Positions 52,757-62,760 are shown, counted from the stretch's first letter. The stretch is DNA of 64,000 nucleotides from Bacillota bacterium (GCA_023414875.1 JAEZMV010000028.1:434001-498000); one strand, 5' to 3'. A program made the numbers and translations. Notes: generated by a model from the letters alone, not told the origin.

Positions 52757-52811
52757 GGCTGCCTCATAATATTTTTCATATTATATGGAAGATATTTTGA
52801 GACAGTCCTAT
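52757..52811 (+). other. second hairpin before scfB
   Basis: GGGCTGCCTCATAATATTT (52757-52775) pairs imperfectly with AGATATTTTGAGACAGTCCT (52792-52811). It stands about 45 bp before the ribosome binding site of scfB and may lower its expression compared with the precursor. Confidence 0.5.
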
Positions 52812-52864
52812 TCGTTGTAGTAAAGAGTTATAAGCACAGGCATTGTCATTAGGGAGGAAAAACC

Positions 52865-54286
52865 GTGGTTCACCAGTATAAAAGTAATGGATATAATATC
52901 GTTTTGGATGTAAACAGCGGTATGGTTCATTTGGTAGATGATTTAGCATATGACATAATACAAATGTATGAAAATAACAATCAGGGCAGCATTGTTGCTG
53001 CAATGGTTGAAAAATACACGCAACCCCAATATCGGTCTCTTTTTACATCTAAAGAAGAAGATTTTACTGAACATATAGAAGACCTTGTACGTCAAATTCT
53101 AGAGGTTATCGAGGATGTCGAACAACTAAAACAGGATGGAGCCCTGTTTACCAAGGATGTGTATGAGGATTACATCAAGGATTTTAAAAGCCGTTCCACA
53201 GTGGTAAAGGCCTTGTGCCTGCATATTGCACATGATTGTAATCTTGCTTGTAAATATTGCTTTGCAGAGGAAGGCGAATATAAGGGACACCGTGAGCTGA
53301 TGAGCTATGAGGTTGGAAAGCAGGCGTTGGACTTTTTGATCGCAAGCTCAGGTAACAGAAAGAATTTGGAGGTAGACTTCTTTGGAGGAGAACCCCTGAT
53401 GAACTTTCAGGTGGTAAAAGATCTTGTGAGGTATGGACGGGAGCAAGAGGTTCTTCACAATAAGAAGTTCAGATTTACTTTAACGACCAATGGTATCCAG
53501 CTTGATGATGAAGTCATGGAATTTGCTAATAAAGAAATGAGCAATGTCGTATTAAGCATTGACGGCAGAAAAGAAGTAAATGACCGGATGCGCCCGAGCA
53601 GAAACGGGAAAGGAAGCTACGAACTCATAGTTCCTAAATTTAAAAAGCTGGCAGAAAGCAGAAACCAAACGAATTATTACGTAAGAGGTACCTTTACCCA
53701 CTTTAACCTTGATTTTTCTGAGGATGTAAAACATCTGGCGGATCTTGGCTTTCAACAGATTTCAGTAGAACCTGTCGTAGCATTACCAGAGGATTCCTAT
53801 GCGATTACCAAGGAGGATTTGCCGGTACTGTTCGAGGAATATGATAAACTGGCGAAGCTGATGCTGGAACGTAAAAAAGAAGGTAAGGATTTTAATTTTT
53901 TCCATTTTATGATAGATTTAACCGGAGGACCTTGTGTTGCCAAACGGTTATCCGGCTGTGGCTCAGGTACTGAATACTTGGCTGTAACGCCTTGGGGAGA
54001 TTTATACCCATGTCATCAGTTTGTCGGAATACCCGAGTATTTAATGGGAAATGTATTCGAGGGAGTGAAAACCCCTGAATTAAGAGAAGAGTTTAAACAT
54101 TGTAATGTTTATTCCAAGGAAAAATGCAGGGATTGCTTTGCTAAGTTTTATTGCAGCGGAGGATGTGCAGCTAATTCCTTCAAGTTCCACGGAAATATCA
54201 ATGATGCTTATGATATTGGCTGTGAATTGCAGAAGAAACGAGTAGAATGTGCAATTATGCTTAAAGCTGCCCTGGAAAGTGAATAA
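52865..54286 (+). CDS. scfB: SCIFF radical SAM maturase
   Basis: A 473-residue radical SAM enzyme starting at GTG 52865 (GGGAGG nearby). Residues 1-90 resemble a PqqD-like peptide-recognition domain (DVNSGMVHLVDDLAYDIIQMYE). The cluster motif CNLACKYC is at residues 125-132. A SPASM/twitch domain at the C-terminus has cysteines in GGPCVAKRLSGCGSG, YPCHQFVG and CRDCFAKFYCSGGC for two auxiliary [4Fe-4S] clusters. It forms the thioether bridge in the peptide encoded at 52475. The pair order (precursor then maturase) is the standard clostridial one. Confidence 0.93.
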   Translation: MVHQYKSNGYNIVLDVNSGMVHLVDDLAYDIIQMYENNNQGSIVAAMVEKYTQPQYRSLFTSKEEDFTEHIEDLVRQILEVIEDVEQLKQDGALFTKDVYEDYIKDFKSRSTVVKALCLHIAHDCNLACKYCFAEEGEYKGHRELMSYEVGKQALDFLIASSGNRKNLEVDFFGGEPLMNFQVVKDLVRYGREQEVLHNKKFRFTLTTNGIQLDDEVMEFANKEMSNVVLSIDGRKEVNDRMRPSRNGKGSYELIVPKFKKLAESRNQTNYYVRGTFTHFNLDFSEDVKHLADLGFQQISVEPVVALPEDSYAITKEDLPVLFEEYDKLAKLMLERKKEGKDFNFFHFMIDLTGGPCVAKRLSGCGSGTEYLAVTPWGDLYPCHQFVGIPEYLMGNVFEGVKTPELREEFKHCNVYSKEKCRDCFAKFYCSGGCAANSFKFHGNINDAYDIGCELQKKRVECAIMLKAALESE

Positions 54287-54318
54287 TATAATTGAACCAT
54301 CAGAGGTTCGGAGGCTAC

Positions 54319-56076
54319 ATGGAAAACTGGGTAATTAAAAACAGAAAAGCAGACTTTGATGCAATCATGAAGCATTGTAGAGTAAGTGAAGTAATAGCCA
54401 GGTGCCTGGTGAATAAAGGCCTTGAAAATCCGGAAGCTATAAATGCATTTTTAAATCCTGAATTAGAGGACCTGAATGATCCTCTGTTGCTTAAGGATAT
54501 GAATAGAGCCTGTGATATTTTATTGGATAAAATACGCGAGGGTAAAAAGATACGTATCATAGGAGATTATGATGTGGATGGTGTGATTGCGACCTATATT
54601 CTCTACCGTACCCTTTCATTATGTGGAGCAATTGTTGATTATGATATTCCGGACCGTATCAAGGATGGTTATGGAATTAATATCAATATGGTGGATTTGG
54701 CATATCATGAACAGATAGATACCATCATAACCTGCGATAACGGAATTGCTGCATTGGAACAGATCAGCCGTGCAAAGGAAAATGGATTAACGGTCATAAT
54801 AACCGATCATCATAGTTTGGTACAGAATGAGGATGGAACGATTGAGCTTCCGAAGGCCGATGCCATTATTAATCCGAAGCAGTCAGATTGCAGCTATCCG
54901 TTTAAAGGCTTATGTGGGGCAGCAATTGCTTACAAATTAAGTACTGTACTAATCAATCATTATGATTTGAAAGAAAAAGAGGAATTTCTTAATGAACTGA
55001 TCTCCTTTACTGCAATTGCAACCATCTGCGATGTAATGGATTTAATCGGTGAAAACCGAAGCATCGTAAAGCATGGACTGGAATCGTTAAAGAATACAAA
55101 GAACATAGGTTTATTAGCATTAATGGATGCAAGTGCAATCGATAAAGCTCAGCTGAGTACCTTTCACTTGGGATTTGTGATCGGACCCTGTCTGAATGCC
55201 TCCGGAAGACTGGATACAGCTAAAAAGGGCCTGGAATTATTGCTGGCCAATACAAAAGAGGAAGCGGTGCGTCTGGCAGAGGAAGTCAGAGCCCTCAATG
55301 ATTTAAGAAAAAACATGACTGCAGAGAATGTTCAGAAAGCAATTAGATTAATTGAAGAGACTGAGCTGAAGTACGATAAGGTTCTGGTGGTATATCTGGA
55401 AGATTGTCATGAGAGTATTGCAGGAATTATCGCGGGAAGAGTCCGGGAAAAGTATAACAGGCCATCCATCATTCTTACGGATGCCGAGAACTGTATCAAG
55501 GGCTCTGGACGCTCTATTGAAGCCTACAATATGTATGAGGAGCTATCTAAGTGCAGAGACTTATTTTTGAAAATGGGCGGTCACCCAATGGCAGCGGGGT
55601 TATCTCTGTTACCTGAAAAGGTAGAGGAGCTACGATTGTTTCTAAATAAGAATACTAATTTAACCGAAGAGATGCTTGTACCTAAGGTTTCCATTGACAT
55701 TCATCTACCGCTTGGATATGTAACGGAGACACTGATCAGAGAATTACGTCAGCTGGAGCCCTTTGGCAAGGGCAATGAAAAACCCCTCTTTGCAGAAAAG
55801 AATTTAAAAATAAAATCAGCACTAATTGTAGGAAAGAATGCCTCCGGTATTCGGTTTCGGTTAGAAAACCAGTATGGAAGGGAAATGGATGCAATTTATT
55901 TTGGTGATGTAATAGAATTTTTTAAGTATATTGCAGATAACTATGGTGCCGAGGAAGCAGAGAAGCTGAAAACAGGAAGAGGTATGAAAGCTGAACTCGC
56001 AATTACATACTTTCCAAAGATGAATGAATATAATGGCTTTAAAACAATACAACTAATGATACAAAACTATAGGTAA
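54319..56076 (+). CDS. recJ: single-stranded-DNA-specific exonuclease RecJ
   Basis: A 585-residue DHH-family nuclease started at ATG 54319 five bases after GGAGG (the longer frame from TTG 54292 holds that site). RIIGDYDVDGVIATYIL near residues 80-96 and TITCDNGIAA carry the DHH metal ligands; ITDHHSL near 156 is the DHH motif, with GLCGAAIAYKLS, CLNASGRLDTA and GGHPMAAGLSL of the DHHA1 domain. It degrades 5' single strands in recombination and mismatch repair. It opens the housekeeping gene run to aspS. Confidence 0.92.
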   Translation: MENWVIKNRKADFDAIMKHCRVSEVIARCLVNKGLENPEAINAFLNPELEDLNDPLLLKDMNRACDILLDKIREGKKIRIIGDYDVDGVIATYILYRTLSLCGAIVDYDIPDRIKDGYGININMVDLAYHEQIDTIITCDNGIAALEQISRAKENGLTVIITDHHSLVQNEDGTIELPKADAIINPKQSDCSYPFKGLCGAAIAYKLSTVLINHYDLKEKEEFLNELISFTAIATICDVMDLIGENRSIVKHGLESLKNTKNIGLLALMDASAIDKAQLSTFHLGFVIGPCLNASGRLDTAKKGLELLLANTKEEAVRLAEEVRALNDLRKNMTAENVQKAIRLIEETELKYDKVLVVYLEDCHESIAGIIAGRVREKYNRPSIILTDAENCIKGSGRSIEAYNMYEELSKCRDLFLKMGGHPMAAGLSLLPEKVEELRLFLNKNTNLTEEMLVPKVSIDIHLPLGYVTETLIRELRQLEPFGKGNEKPLFAEKNLKIKSALIVGKNASGIRFRLENQYGREMDAIYFGDVIEFFKYIADNYGAEEAEKLKTGRGMKAELAITYFPKMNEYNGFKTIQLMIQNYR

Positions 56077-56143
56077 TTAGCATAATAAAATCGATAAAAA
56101 TGTCATAAATAAGCATTTATTATGATGGATTGGCGAATTATTC

Positions 56144-56173
56144 TTTACGAAGTATTAAGGATAGTGATATAAT
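56144..56173 (+). promoter_or_regulatory. promoter of apt
   Basis: An extended -10 box TGATATAAT (56165-56173) with TTTACG (56144-56149) 18 bp upstream. Transcription would start near 56180. Confidence 0.55.
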
Positions 56174-56236
56174 TAGCATCTATAAGAGAAGATATCAGTG
56201 TCAGCAGTAGTATATTTAATAGGAATGGAGATAAAT

Positions 56237-56761
56237 ATGAAACAATTAGAGAGTTATGTAAGAAGTATTCCGGATTTTCCGGAGCCTGGAATTATATTTC
56301 GAGATGTAACCAGTGTATTACAAGATAAAGATGGTCTTAGGATGGCAATTGACCAGATGCAGGATATGTTGAAGGGCTTAGAGTTTGATACCATAGTAGG
56401 GCCTGAATCCAGAGGTTTTATTTTTGGAGTACCGATTGCTTACAACTTAAACAAAGCATTTATCCCGATCCGTAAAAAAGGAAAATTACCTTGTGAAACG
56501 ATATCGATGGACTATGATCTGGAATATGGTAAAGCAACAATTGAAATGCACAAGGATGCGATTAAGCCGGGTCAAAAGGTAGTTATTGTTGATGATTTGA
56601 TTGCTACCGGAGGAACAATTGAGGCTATCATAAAGTTAATTGAACTCCTTGGTGGTGAAGTGATAAAGATTATATTCCTGATGGAATTAAAGGGTCTCAA
56701 CGGACGTGAAAAGCTTGTAGGCTACAATGTGGATTCGGTCATACAATACGAAGGCCACTAA
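56237..56761 (+). CDS. apt: adenine phosphoribosyltransferase
   Basis: A 174-residue enzyme, begun at ATG 56237 after ATGGAGA (the frame extends upstream to GTG 56198). VGPESRGFIFGVPIAYNL near residues 55-72 and the PRPP-binding loop VVIVDDLIATGGTIEAI near 116-132 define the family. SIPDFPEPGIIFRDVTSVL is the N-terminal hood. It salvages adenine to AMP. It usually precedes relA in Lachnospiraceae, as here. Confidence 0.95.
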   Translation: MKQLESYVRSIPDFPEPGIIFRDVTSVLQDKDGLRMAIDQMQDMLKGLEFDTIVGPESRGFIFGVPIAYNLNKAFIPIRKKGKLPCETISMDYDLEYGKATIEMHKDAIKPGQKVVIVDDLIATGGTIEAIIKLIELLGGEVIKIIFLMELKGLNGREKLVGYNVDSVIQYEGH

Positions 56762-56855
56762 ACCGGATAGCAGATACTTTTTAATGTAACAGTGTTATTA
56801 ATACTCATAGATATGTCTATTCTTTAGAAAAAGTCAATTGGAAGGTGGTGATATC

Positions 56856-59141
56856 ATGGAAGAAAGTAGAGAAATATTAGCTAACGATATAGAGGATTCC
56901 ACGGACACAATGGTGCCCGCTGATTTTACCGCGCCGGAAATTCTATATAAGGATTTGATTGAAAAAATACGGAGCTACCATCCTTCCGCTGATATCTCCA
57001 TGGTTGAGAAGGCTTATCATCTTGCTGACGATGCCCATAAGAATCAGCTTCGTAAATCCGGAGAACCGTACATCATACATCCGTTATGCGTGGCAAATAT
57101 CTTGGCTGAGCTTGAGCTGGATAAGGAAAGTATTATTGCAGGAATTCTCCATGACGTGGTAGAGGACACGGTATATACTACCGAACAGATATCCTCCATG
57201 TTCTCGGAGGAAATTGCTTTGCTGGTAGATGGTGTTACCAAATTGACTCAGTTAAACATGGATAAGGTGGAGCTTCAGGCAGAAAACCTGAGGAAGATGT
57301 TTCTTGCTATGGCAAAGGATATCCGTGTCATCTTAATCAAACTTGCAGACCGCCTTCATAATATGCGTACCTTAAAATATGTGCCTGCGGATAAACAAAA
57401 GGAAAAGGCCAGAGAAACGATGGATATCTATGCTCCGATTGCACAGAGATTAGGTATCAGCAGGATTAAAATAGAGTTGGATGATTTATCGTTAAAATAT
57501 CTGGAGCCTGAGGTGTACAAGGACTTAGCAGAAAAGATTGCAACGAAGAAGAGTGAACGTCAGGCCTACATTGACGGTATTGTAAATGAAGTGAAGGAAC
57601 ATATTGAGGAAGCGGGTATTTCGGCTAAAATTGACGGACGTATCAAGCATTTCTTCAGTATTTATAAAAAGATGGTGAATCAGAATAAAACACTGGAGCA
57701 GATTTATGATTTATTCGCTGTCCGGATTGTTGTTGATTCGTTAAAAGACTGTTATGCGGCACTTGGTGTAATTCATGAGATGTACAAACCGATTCCCGGA
57801 CGTTTCAAGGATTATATCGCCATGCCCAAACCAAATATGTACCAATCCCTCCATACTACCTTAATCGGTCCGAAGGGAGCACCCTTTGAGATACAGATAC
57901 GTACCTATGATATGCACCGCACCGCCGAATACGGTATTGCTGCTCACTGGAAATATAAAGAGGGTCAGGATGGTAAGGGTGGTACGGAAAATGCTGAGGA
58001 AGAAAAGCTTACCTGGCTAAGACAGGTACTTGAATGGCAGAAGGACATGTCCGATAATAAGGAATTCCTGAGTCTGATTAAAAATGATTTTGATTTATTT
58101 TCCGATAGCGTATATGCATTTACCCCGACCGGTGATGTTAAGACGTTACCTGCAGGCTCCAATCCGATTGATTTTGCATATGCGATTCACAGCGCGGTTG
58201 GTAATAAGATGGTCGGCGCCAGGGTTAACGGAAAATTAGTACCGATTGATTATGTCATTCAAAACGGTGACCGTATTGAAGTCATGACCTCGCAAAACTC
58301 TAAGGGGCCTAGTCGTGACTGGCTCGCTATTGTTAAGAGTACGCAGGCAAAGAATAAAATCAATCAATGGTTTAAAACAGAATTAAAAGAAGATAATATA
58401 ACCAGGGGCAAGGAATTAATTACCAGCTACTGCAAAGCAAAGAGTATTGTCCAGAGCGACATCCTAAAAACCGAGTTTACGAATGTGGTTATGCGTAAAT
58501 ACGGTTTTAGGGACTGGGAATCAGTCCTTGCTGCAGTTGGTCATGGTGGTCTGAAGGAAGGCCAAATTGTCAATAAGCTTCTGGATGAATATAAAAAGAA
58601 ACACAAAAAAGAGATTACGGATGAGAATGTACTTGATACGATTTCAGAGATTAAAGAGAGGATTCCTCAAAAGAAATCAAAAAGCGGAATTGTTGTTGAG
58701 GGTATTCATGATGTGGCGGTTCGTTTCTCCAAGTGCTGCAGTCCGGTTCCGGGAGATGAAATCGTAGGTTTCGTAACAAGGGGCAGGGGAGTATCCATCC
58801 ATCGTACGGATTGTATTAATGTAATCAATCTGCCGGAGGAGGACAGAGTCAGATTAATTGATGCAGAGTGGAATGTAACCGACGGGAAAAACCCCGGTGG
58901 AGTTTACAGTGCTGAGATTAAAATATATGCAAATAATCGTACCGGTGTTCTTGTAGATATATCAAAAGTACTTACGGAGAATAAGATTGATGTTACTTCA
59001 ATGAATGTAAGAACAAGTAAGCAGGGCACTGCTACTATCAGCATCGGTTTTGAGATCAACGGTAAAGATCAGCTGAATGAAATTATAGCCAAACTACATA
59101 ATGTGGAAAGCATTATGGATATCGAACGTACAGCTGGCTAA
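56856..59141 (+). CDS. relA: bifunctional (p)ppGpp synthetase/hydrolase RelA/SpoT
   Basis: A 761-residue enzyme begun at ATG 56856 (GGAAGGTGG; the frame extends to TTG 56838). The HD hydrolase domain (about 40-200) has AGILHDVVEDT and LIKLADRLHNMRTL. The synthetase domain (about 235-360) has GRIKHFFSIYKKM and PKPNMYQSLHTTLIGP. TGS (VYAFTPTGDVKTLPAGSNPIDFAYAIHS), Zn-finger (VRFSKCCSPVPGDEIVGFVTRGRGVSIHRTDC) and ACT domains complete the regulatory half. The hydrolase motif HD-ED is intact, so both activities are expected. It mediates the stringent response. Confidence 0.95.
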   Translation: MEESREILANDIEDSTDTMVPADFTAPEILYKDLIEKIRSYHPSADISMVEKAYHLADDAHKNQLRKSGEPYIIHPLCVANILAELELDKESIIAGILHDVVEDTVYTTEQISSMFSEEIALLVDGVTKLTQLNMDKVELQAENLRKMFLAMAKDIRVILIKLADRLHNMRTLKYVPADKQKEKARETMDIYAPIAQRLGISRIKIELDDLSLKYLEPEVYKDLAEKIATKKSERQAYIDGIVNEVKEHIEEAGISAKIDGRIKHFFSIYKKMVNQNKTLEQIYDLFAVRIVVDSLKDCYAALGVIHEMYKPIPGRFKDYIAMPKPNMYQSLHTTLIGPKGAPFEIQIRTYDMHRTAEYGIAAHWKYKEGQDGKGGTENAEEEKLTWLRQVLEWQKDMSDNKEFLSLIKNDFDLFSDSVYAFTPTGDVKTLPAGSNPIDFAYAIHSAVGNKMVGARVNGKLVPIDYVIQNGDRIEVMTSQNSKGPSRDWLAIVKSTQAKNKINQWFKTELKEDNITRGKELITSYCKAKSIVQSDILKTEFTNVVMRKYGFRDWESVLAAVGHGGLKEGQIVNKLLDEYKKKHKKEITDENVLDTISEIKERIPQKKSKSGIVVEGIHDVAVRFSKCCSPVPGDEIVGFVTRGRGVSIHRTDCINVINLPEEDRVRLIDAEWNVTDGKNPGGVYSAEIKIYANNRTGVLVDISKVLTENKIDVTSMNVRTSKQGTATISIGFEINGKDQLNEIIAKLHNVESIMDIERTAG

Positions 59142-59219
59142 ATTAACTTGAAAAGCTATATAATCATCATAAATTTGATGGTTGTATAAAAAGCAGCCGT
59201 GAAAGTAGGTGTAGAATCA

Positions 59220-59876
59220 ATGAAAGAATTTACCTTAAATACCTTAGTCCTCGGTATGGTGCAGACGAACTGCTATATCGTAAGTAACGGGATAACAAAG
59301 GAAGCAATTGTGTTTGATCCTGCAGATAATGCAGGTAAAATAGAACAGTATTTAAAGGCAAATGACCTCGTGTGTAAGGGTATCCTTCTCACGCACGGTC
59401 ATTTTGACCATATTATGGCAGCTTCTGAACTGGCAAGTGCAACCCATGCAGCAATCTATTGTCATGAAGCGGAAGAAGCTCTGCTTGGTGATTCTAAGCT
59501 GAATGCCTCCTACCAGATCAGAAGGGAATGTAATCTTATTCCCGATGTGTTGCTAAAAGATCAAGAGGTTTTACAGCTGGCCGGATTTACGATTAAAGTT
59601 CTTCATACCCCGGGTCATACGAGTGGCGGGGTATGCTATTATTTCTCTGGCTACGGGACATTAATCAGTGGAGATACACTGTTTCGTGGAGACATCGGAC
59701 GTTCCGACCTTCCTACCGGGAACGGAAAGCTACTGGTTAAGTCTATAATAGAAAAGCTAATGACATTAGAAGATCAGGTTGCGGTTTATCCGGGACATGG
59801 TGCTGCGACTACTATCGGGTATGAACGGGAAAATAATATCTATATTTCCCATAACCCGAATTATTTTGATATGTAA
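59220..59876 (+). CDS. MBL fold metallo-hydrolase (glyoxalase II-like)
   Basis: A 218-residue cytosolic protein, begun at ATG 59220 (AGTAGGTG; the frame extends to GTG 59199). LLTHGHFDHIMAA near residues 57-69, HTPGHTSGGVCYY near 126-138, SGDTLFRGDIGRSDLPTG near 147-164 and YPGHGAATTIGYE near 187-199 give the two-zinc site. It is regularly found between relA and hemZ in related genomes, so a role in thioester or other housekeeping hydrolysis is likely, but the substrate is unknown. Confidence 0.88.
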   Translation: MKEFTLNTLVLGMVQTNCYIVSNGITKEAIVFDPADNAGKIEQYLKANDLVCKGILLTHGHFDHIMAASELASATHAAIYCHEAEEALLGDSKLNASYQIRRECNLIPDVLLKDQEVLQLAGFTIKVLHTPGHTSGGVCYYFSGYGTLISGDTLFRGDIGRSDLPTGNGKLLVKSIIEKLMTLEDQVAVYPGHGAATTIGYERENNIYISHNPNYFDM

Positions 59877-59893
59877 GCAGCGTGGAGATGAAA

Positions 59894-61363
59894 ATGATTG
59901 AGATTACCTTATCGGATAAGACCTATGAAAATGATGTTTATCCTCTGGTAAAAGCATTTTATCCGGAGGAGATAATAAAGGTTCTCGGCGAGGAAGAGCA
60001 GGATCAACAAAATTTAAATAGAATGCATATTTCTATTCACTTTTTTGAAGATCGTATTTGCATATCGTTGAAAGAAGAGGATGGCATTGAAGACCTTCAA
60101 TTGCTTCATCTGGTAAAGGATGCCCCAAAGCCAAAGTATAAAAACGCAATGAAACGTTTGTTATATGATATGCTATCCAAAACCTCAGGCAAGGAACTGC
60201 CATGGGGTATTCTAACGGGAATACGACCAACAAAATTAGTATATGAGATGCTGGAGCAAGGAGAGAAGACTTCGGTTATTCATAAAAGGATGCAAGAGGA
60301 ATATCTATGCTCGGATGAGAAGATTGCGATGAGCCTTCGGATTGCCCGGAGAGAAATGGAATTATTAGAGGACATGGACTATCAGAATGGCTACAGCCTT
60401 TACATTGGTATTCCGTTTTGTCCTACGACCTGCCTGTATTGTTCGTTTACCTCATACTCTATTGAAAAATATGTAAATCTTGTGGAGGATTATTTAGGAG
60501 CCTTAATCAAAGAAATTGAGTATGGTGCTACATGTTTTCCTCATAAAAAATTAACTACGGTATATATCGGTGGAGGCACTCCTACGACCTTAACGGCAGA
60601 GCAGCTGGACCGATTACTTGGTCAGGTAAAAAAACATTTTAATTTTCAGTATGTGAAGGAGTTTTGTGTGGAAGCCGGAAGGCCGGACAGTATAACGAAA
60701 GAAAAGTTACAGGTGCTTAAGCAATGGGGTGTTGACCGAATATCTATTAACCCGCAGAGTATGCAGCAAAAAACACTGGATCTGATCGGAAGACATCATA
60801 GTGTGGAACAGATCAAAGAAGCTTTTTGGCTTGCAAGAGATTGCGGTCATGATAATATTAATATGGATATCATCCTTGGATTACCCGGCGAAGGCCCTGA
60901 GGATGTCGCTGACACCTTGACACACATTGAGAGCTTAAATCCGGACAGCCTTACGGTGCATACGCTTGCGTTGAAGCGTGCAGCCAGATTAAATATAGAG
61001 AAGGAAAACTATAGTGACCTGAAAGCTTCCAAGGTTCCCGACATGTTAGAGATGTCGATTAGGTATGCCGAGGAAAACGATTATCTCCCGTATTATCTCT
61101 ATCGACAGAAGAATATGGCAGATAATCTCGAAAATATCGGCTATGCGAAATACGGCCGTGAGGGACTGTATAATATATTAATAATGGAAGAACAGCAGAC
61201 GATACTGGCACTGGGAGCCGGAGGAATGTCTAAATTTGTATTCCATGCCGAGAATCGGATTGAGCGGGTAGATAATGTAAAAAGTGTTACTGATTACATT
61301 GGTAGAATAGATGAGATGATATTAAGGAAGCGTTTGTTTATTGAAAACAATCCACAGCTGTGA
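59894..61363 (+). CDS. hemZ: radical SAM coproporphyrinogen III dehydrogenase-like protein
   Basis: A 489-residue protein when begun at ATG 59894 seven bases after GGAG; GTG 59882 and ATG 59888 are too close to it. An N-terminal domain (1-155) is followed by the radical SAM core with YIGIPFCPTTCLYCSFTSY near residues 170-188 (CxxxCxxC), GGGTPTTL and ISINPQSMQQKTLDLIGRHH. This is the HemZ group, named after a Bacillus protein in oxygen-independent haem synthesis. The role in an organism of this type is not proven. The 3' end is duplicated in the adjacent repeat. Confidence 0.88.
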   Translation: MIEITLSDKTYENDVYPLVKAFYPEEIIKVLGEEEQDQQNLNRMHISIHFFEDRICISLKEEDGIEDLQLLHLVKDAPKPKYKNAMKRLLYDMLSKTSGKELPWGILTGIRPTKLVYEMLEQGEKTSVIHKRMQEEYLCSDEKIAMSLRIARREMELLEDMDYQNGYSLYIGIPFCPTTCLYCSFTSYSIEKYVNLVEDYLGALIKEIEYGATCFPHKKLTTVYIGGGTPTTLTAEQLDRLLGQVKKHFNFQYVKEFCVEAGRPDSITKEKLQVLKQWGVDRISINPQSMQQKTLDLIGRHHSVEQIKEAFWLARDCGHDNINMDIILGLPGEGPEDVADTLTHIESLNPDSLTVHTLALKRAARLNIEKENYSDLKASKVPDMLEMSIRYAEENDYLPYYLYRQKNMADNLENIGYAKYGREGLYNILIMEEQQTILALGAGGMSKFVFHAENRIERVDNVKSVTDYIGRIDEMILRKRLFIENNPQL

Positions 61364-61491
61364 GCGCTTCCTTTGAGAAGCGGGATTTCATTAAATCAAA
61401 CCCAAAGATTTGAACGCTTCCTTTGAGAAGCGTTTGTTTATTGAAAACAATCCACAGCTTTGAGCGCTTCCTTTGAGAAGCGGGATTTCAT
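61328..61491 (+). repeat. triple 50-bp hairpin repeat with duplicated end of hemZ
   Basis: The hairpin CGCTTC-CTTTGA-GAAGCG occurs at 61365-61382, 61415-61432 and 61465-61482, exactly 50 bp apart. In addition, 61328-61391 and 61428-61491 are the same 64 bp with one mismatch, and the first copy is the last 36 bases of hemZ including its stop. The hairpins probably act as terminators or processing sites before hisS. Confidence 0.85.
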
Positions 61492-61515
61492 GATAGGATA
61501 GAATGGAGGAAAAAG

Positions 61516-62760
61516 ATGATTACACAAAGACCAAAGGGAACACAGGACTGGTATGGTCCCAATATGCACAAGCGTACCGTCATAGAAGGTATTGCCAGAA
61601 AGATATGTAAGGCTTATAACATTAAAGAGGTGATAACACCTGTCTTTGAACATACAATTTTATTTCAGAGAAGTGTTGGTGAGACCACGGATGTTGTTCA
61701 AAAGGAGATGTATACCTTTGATGATAAGGGTCATCGAAGCATAACTCTTAAGCCTGAGGGAACTGCCGGAGCGGTACGTGCTTATCTGGAAAATAGCTTA
61801 TATGCAGAAAGCCAGCCAACAAAATTGTTCTATGTTACCCAAGCATTTCGTTATGAGAATCCGCAAAGTGGAAGGCTTAGGCAGCATCACCAGTTTGGTA
61901 TAGAATTTATCGGCTCCTCCAGTCCATTGGCAGAGGTAGAGTTAATTACACTTTTGACCGAATTCATGAAGCAGCTTGGGTTAAGAGGTGCAAAGCTTCA
62001 TATTAACAGTATCGGCTGTGGAAATTGCCGGAAGACCTATAATGAAGCCTTGCTGGAGTATCTGAAGAAACATGAAGAACAGCTTTGCCCTACCTGTCGT
62101 GAGAGAATGATAAAAAACCCATTACGGGTTATTGATTGTAAAGTGCCCTCCTGCAAGGTAATTGTAAAGGACGCACCGAGAACAATAGAATATTTGGATG
62201 AAGAATGTAAGAATCATTTTGAGGAATTGAAAGCCCTGCTTACTGAGATGGGAATCCCCTACGAGATAGATACCGGTATTGTTAGGGGCTTGGATTATTA
62301 TACAAAAACCGTATTTGAGTTTGTAAATGCGGAAGGCTTTACTTTATGTGGTGGAGGAAGATATGATAATCTGGTTCATGAAATTGATGAGAAGCAGGAT
62401 ATACCGGCGGTTGGTTTTGGGTTTGGTATTGAACGTATCATCAACGAACTCGCAGCTGAAGGCGTGGAACTTGAGCCGGAGCCTGTGATACAATTATATG
62501 TTGGAATACTTGGGAAGGAAGCAAAAGCTTCTGCATACCGGTTGGTTCAAAAGCTTCGAAATGCAGGGGTCGTAGTTGAAACTGATTATATGGATCGTAG
62601 TGTCAAAGCACAGATGAAATATGCGAATAAAATTGGAGCTAAGAACACGGTTATTATCGGTGCTGACGAGTTATCAAATAATAAAGTCAATGTAAAGAAT
62701 ATGGAAACAGGAGAGCAAACTGAGGTTTCTTTGGATAAAATAGCAGAATTATTTCTGTAA
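61516..62760 (+). CDS. hisS: histidyl-tRNA synthetase
   Basis: A 414-residue class II synthetase with GGAGGAAAA before ATG. Motif 1 starts KGTQDWYGPN; motif 2 is FRYENPQSGRLRQHHQFG near residues 113-130; the HisA motif IVRGLDYYTKTVFEF is near 254-268; motif 3 is AVGFGFGIERI near 294-304. The C-terminal anticodon-binding domain follows. It charges tRNA-His. No T-box leader is recognisable upstream; instead the hairpin repeat precedes it. Confidence 0.95.
   Translation: MITQRPKGTQDWYGPNMHKRTVIEGIARKICKAYNIKEVITPVFEHTILFQRSVGETTDVVQKEMYTFDDKGHRSITLKPEGTAGAVRAYLENSLYAESQPTKLFYVTQAFRYENPQSGRLRQHHQFGIEFIGSSSPLAEVELITLLTEFMKQLGLRGAKLHINSIGCGNCRKTYNEALLEYLKKHEEQLCPTCRERMIKNPLRVIDCKVPSCKVIVKDAPRTIEYLDEECKNHFEELKALLTEMGIPYEIDTGIVRGLDYYTKTVFEFVNAEGFTLCGGGRYDNLVHEIDEKQDIPAVGFGFGIERIINELAAEGVELEPEPVIQLYVGILGKEAKASAYRLVQKLRNAGVVVETDYMDRSVKAQMKYANKIGAKNTVIIGADELSNNKVNVKNMETGEQTEVSLDKIAELFL

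Noticed and set aside
61328..61491. Possible CRISPR array in the repeat before hisS
   Set aside because: The repeats are hairpins with a 50-bp period, only three copies, part of the unit is coding sequence, the spacers are repeated too, and no cas gene is near.
61364..61515. T-box leader before hisS
   Set aside because: No T-box sequence, specifier loop or antiterminator pattern could be found; the region is filled by the hairpin repeat.
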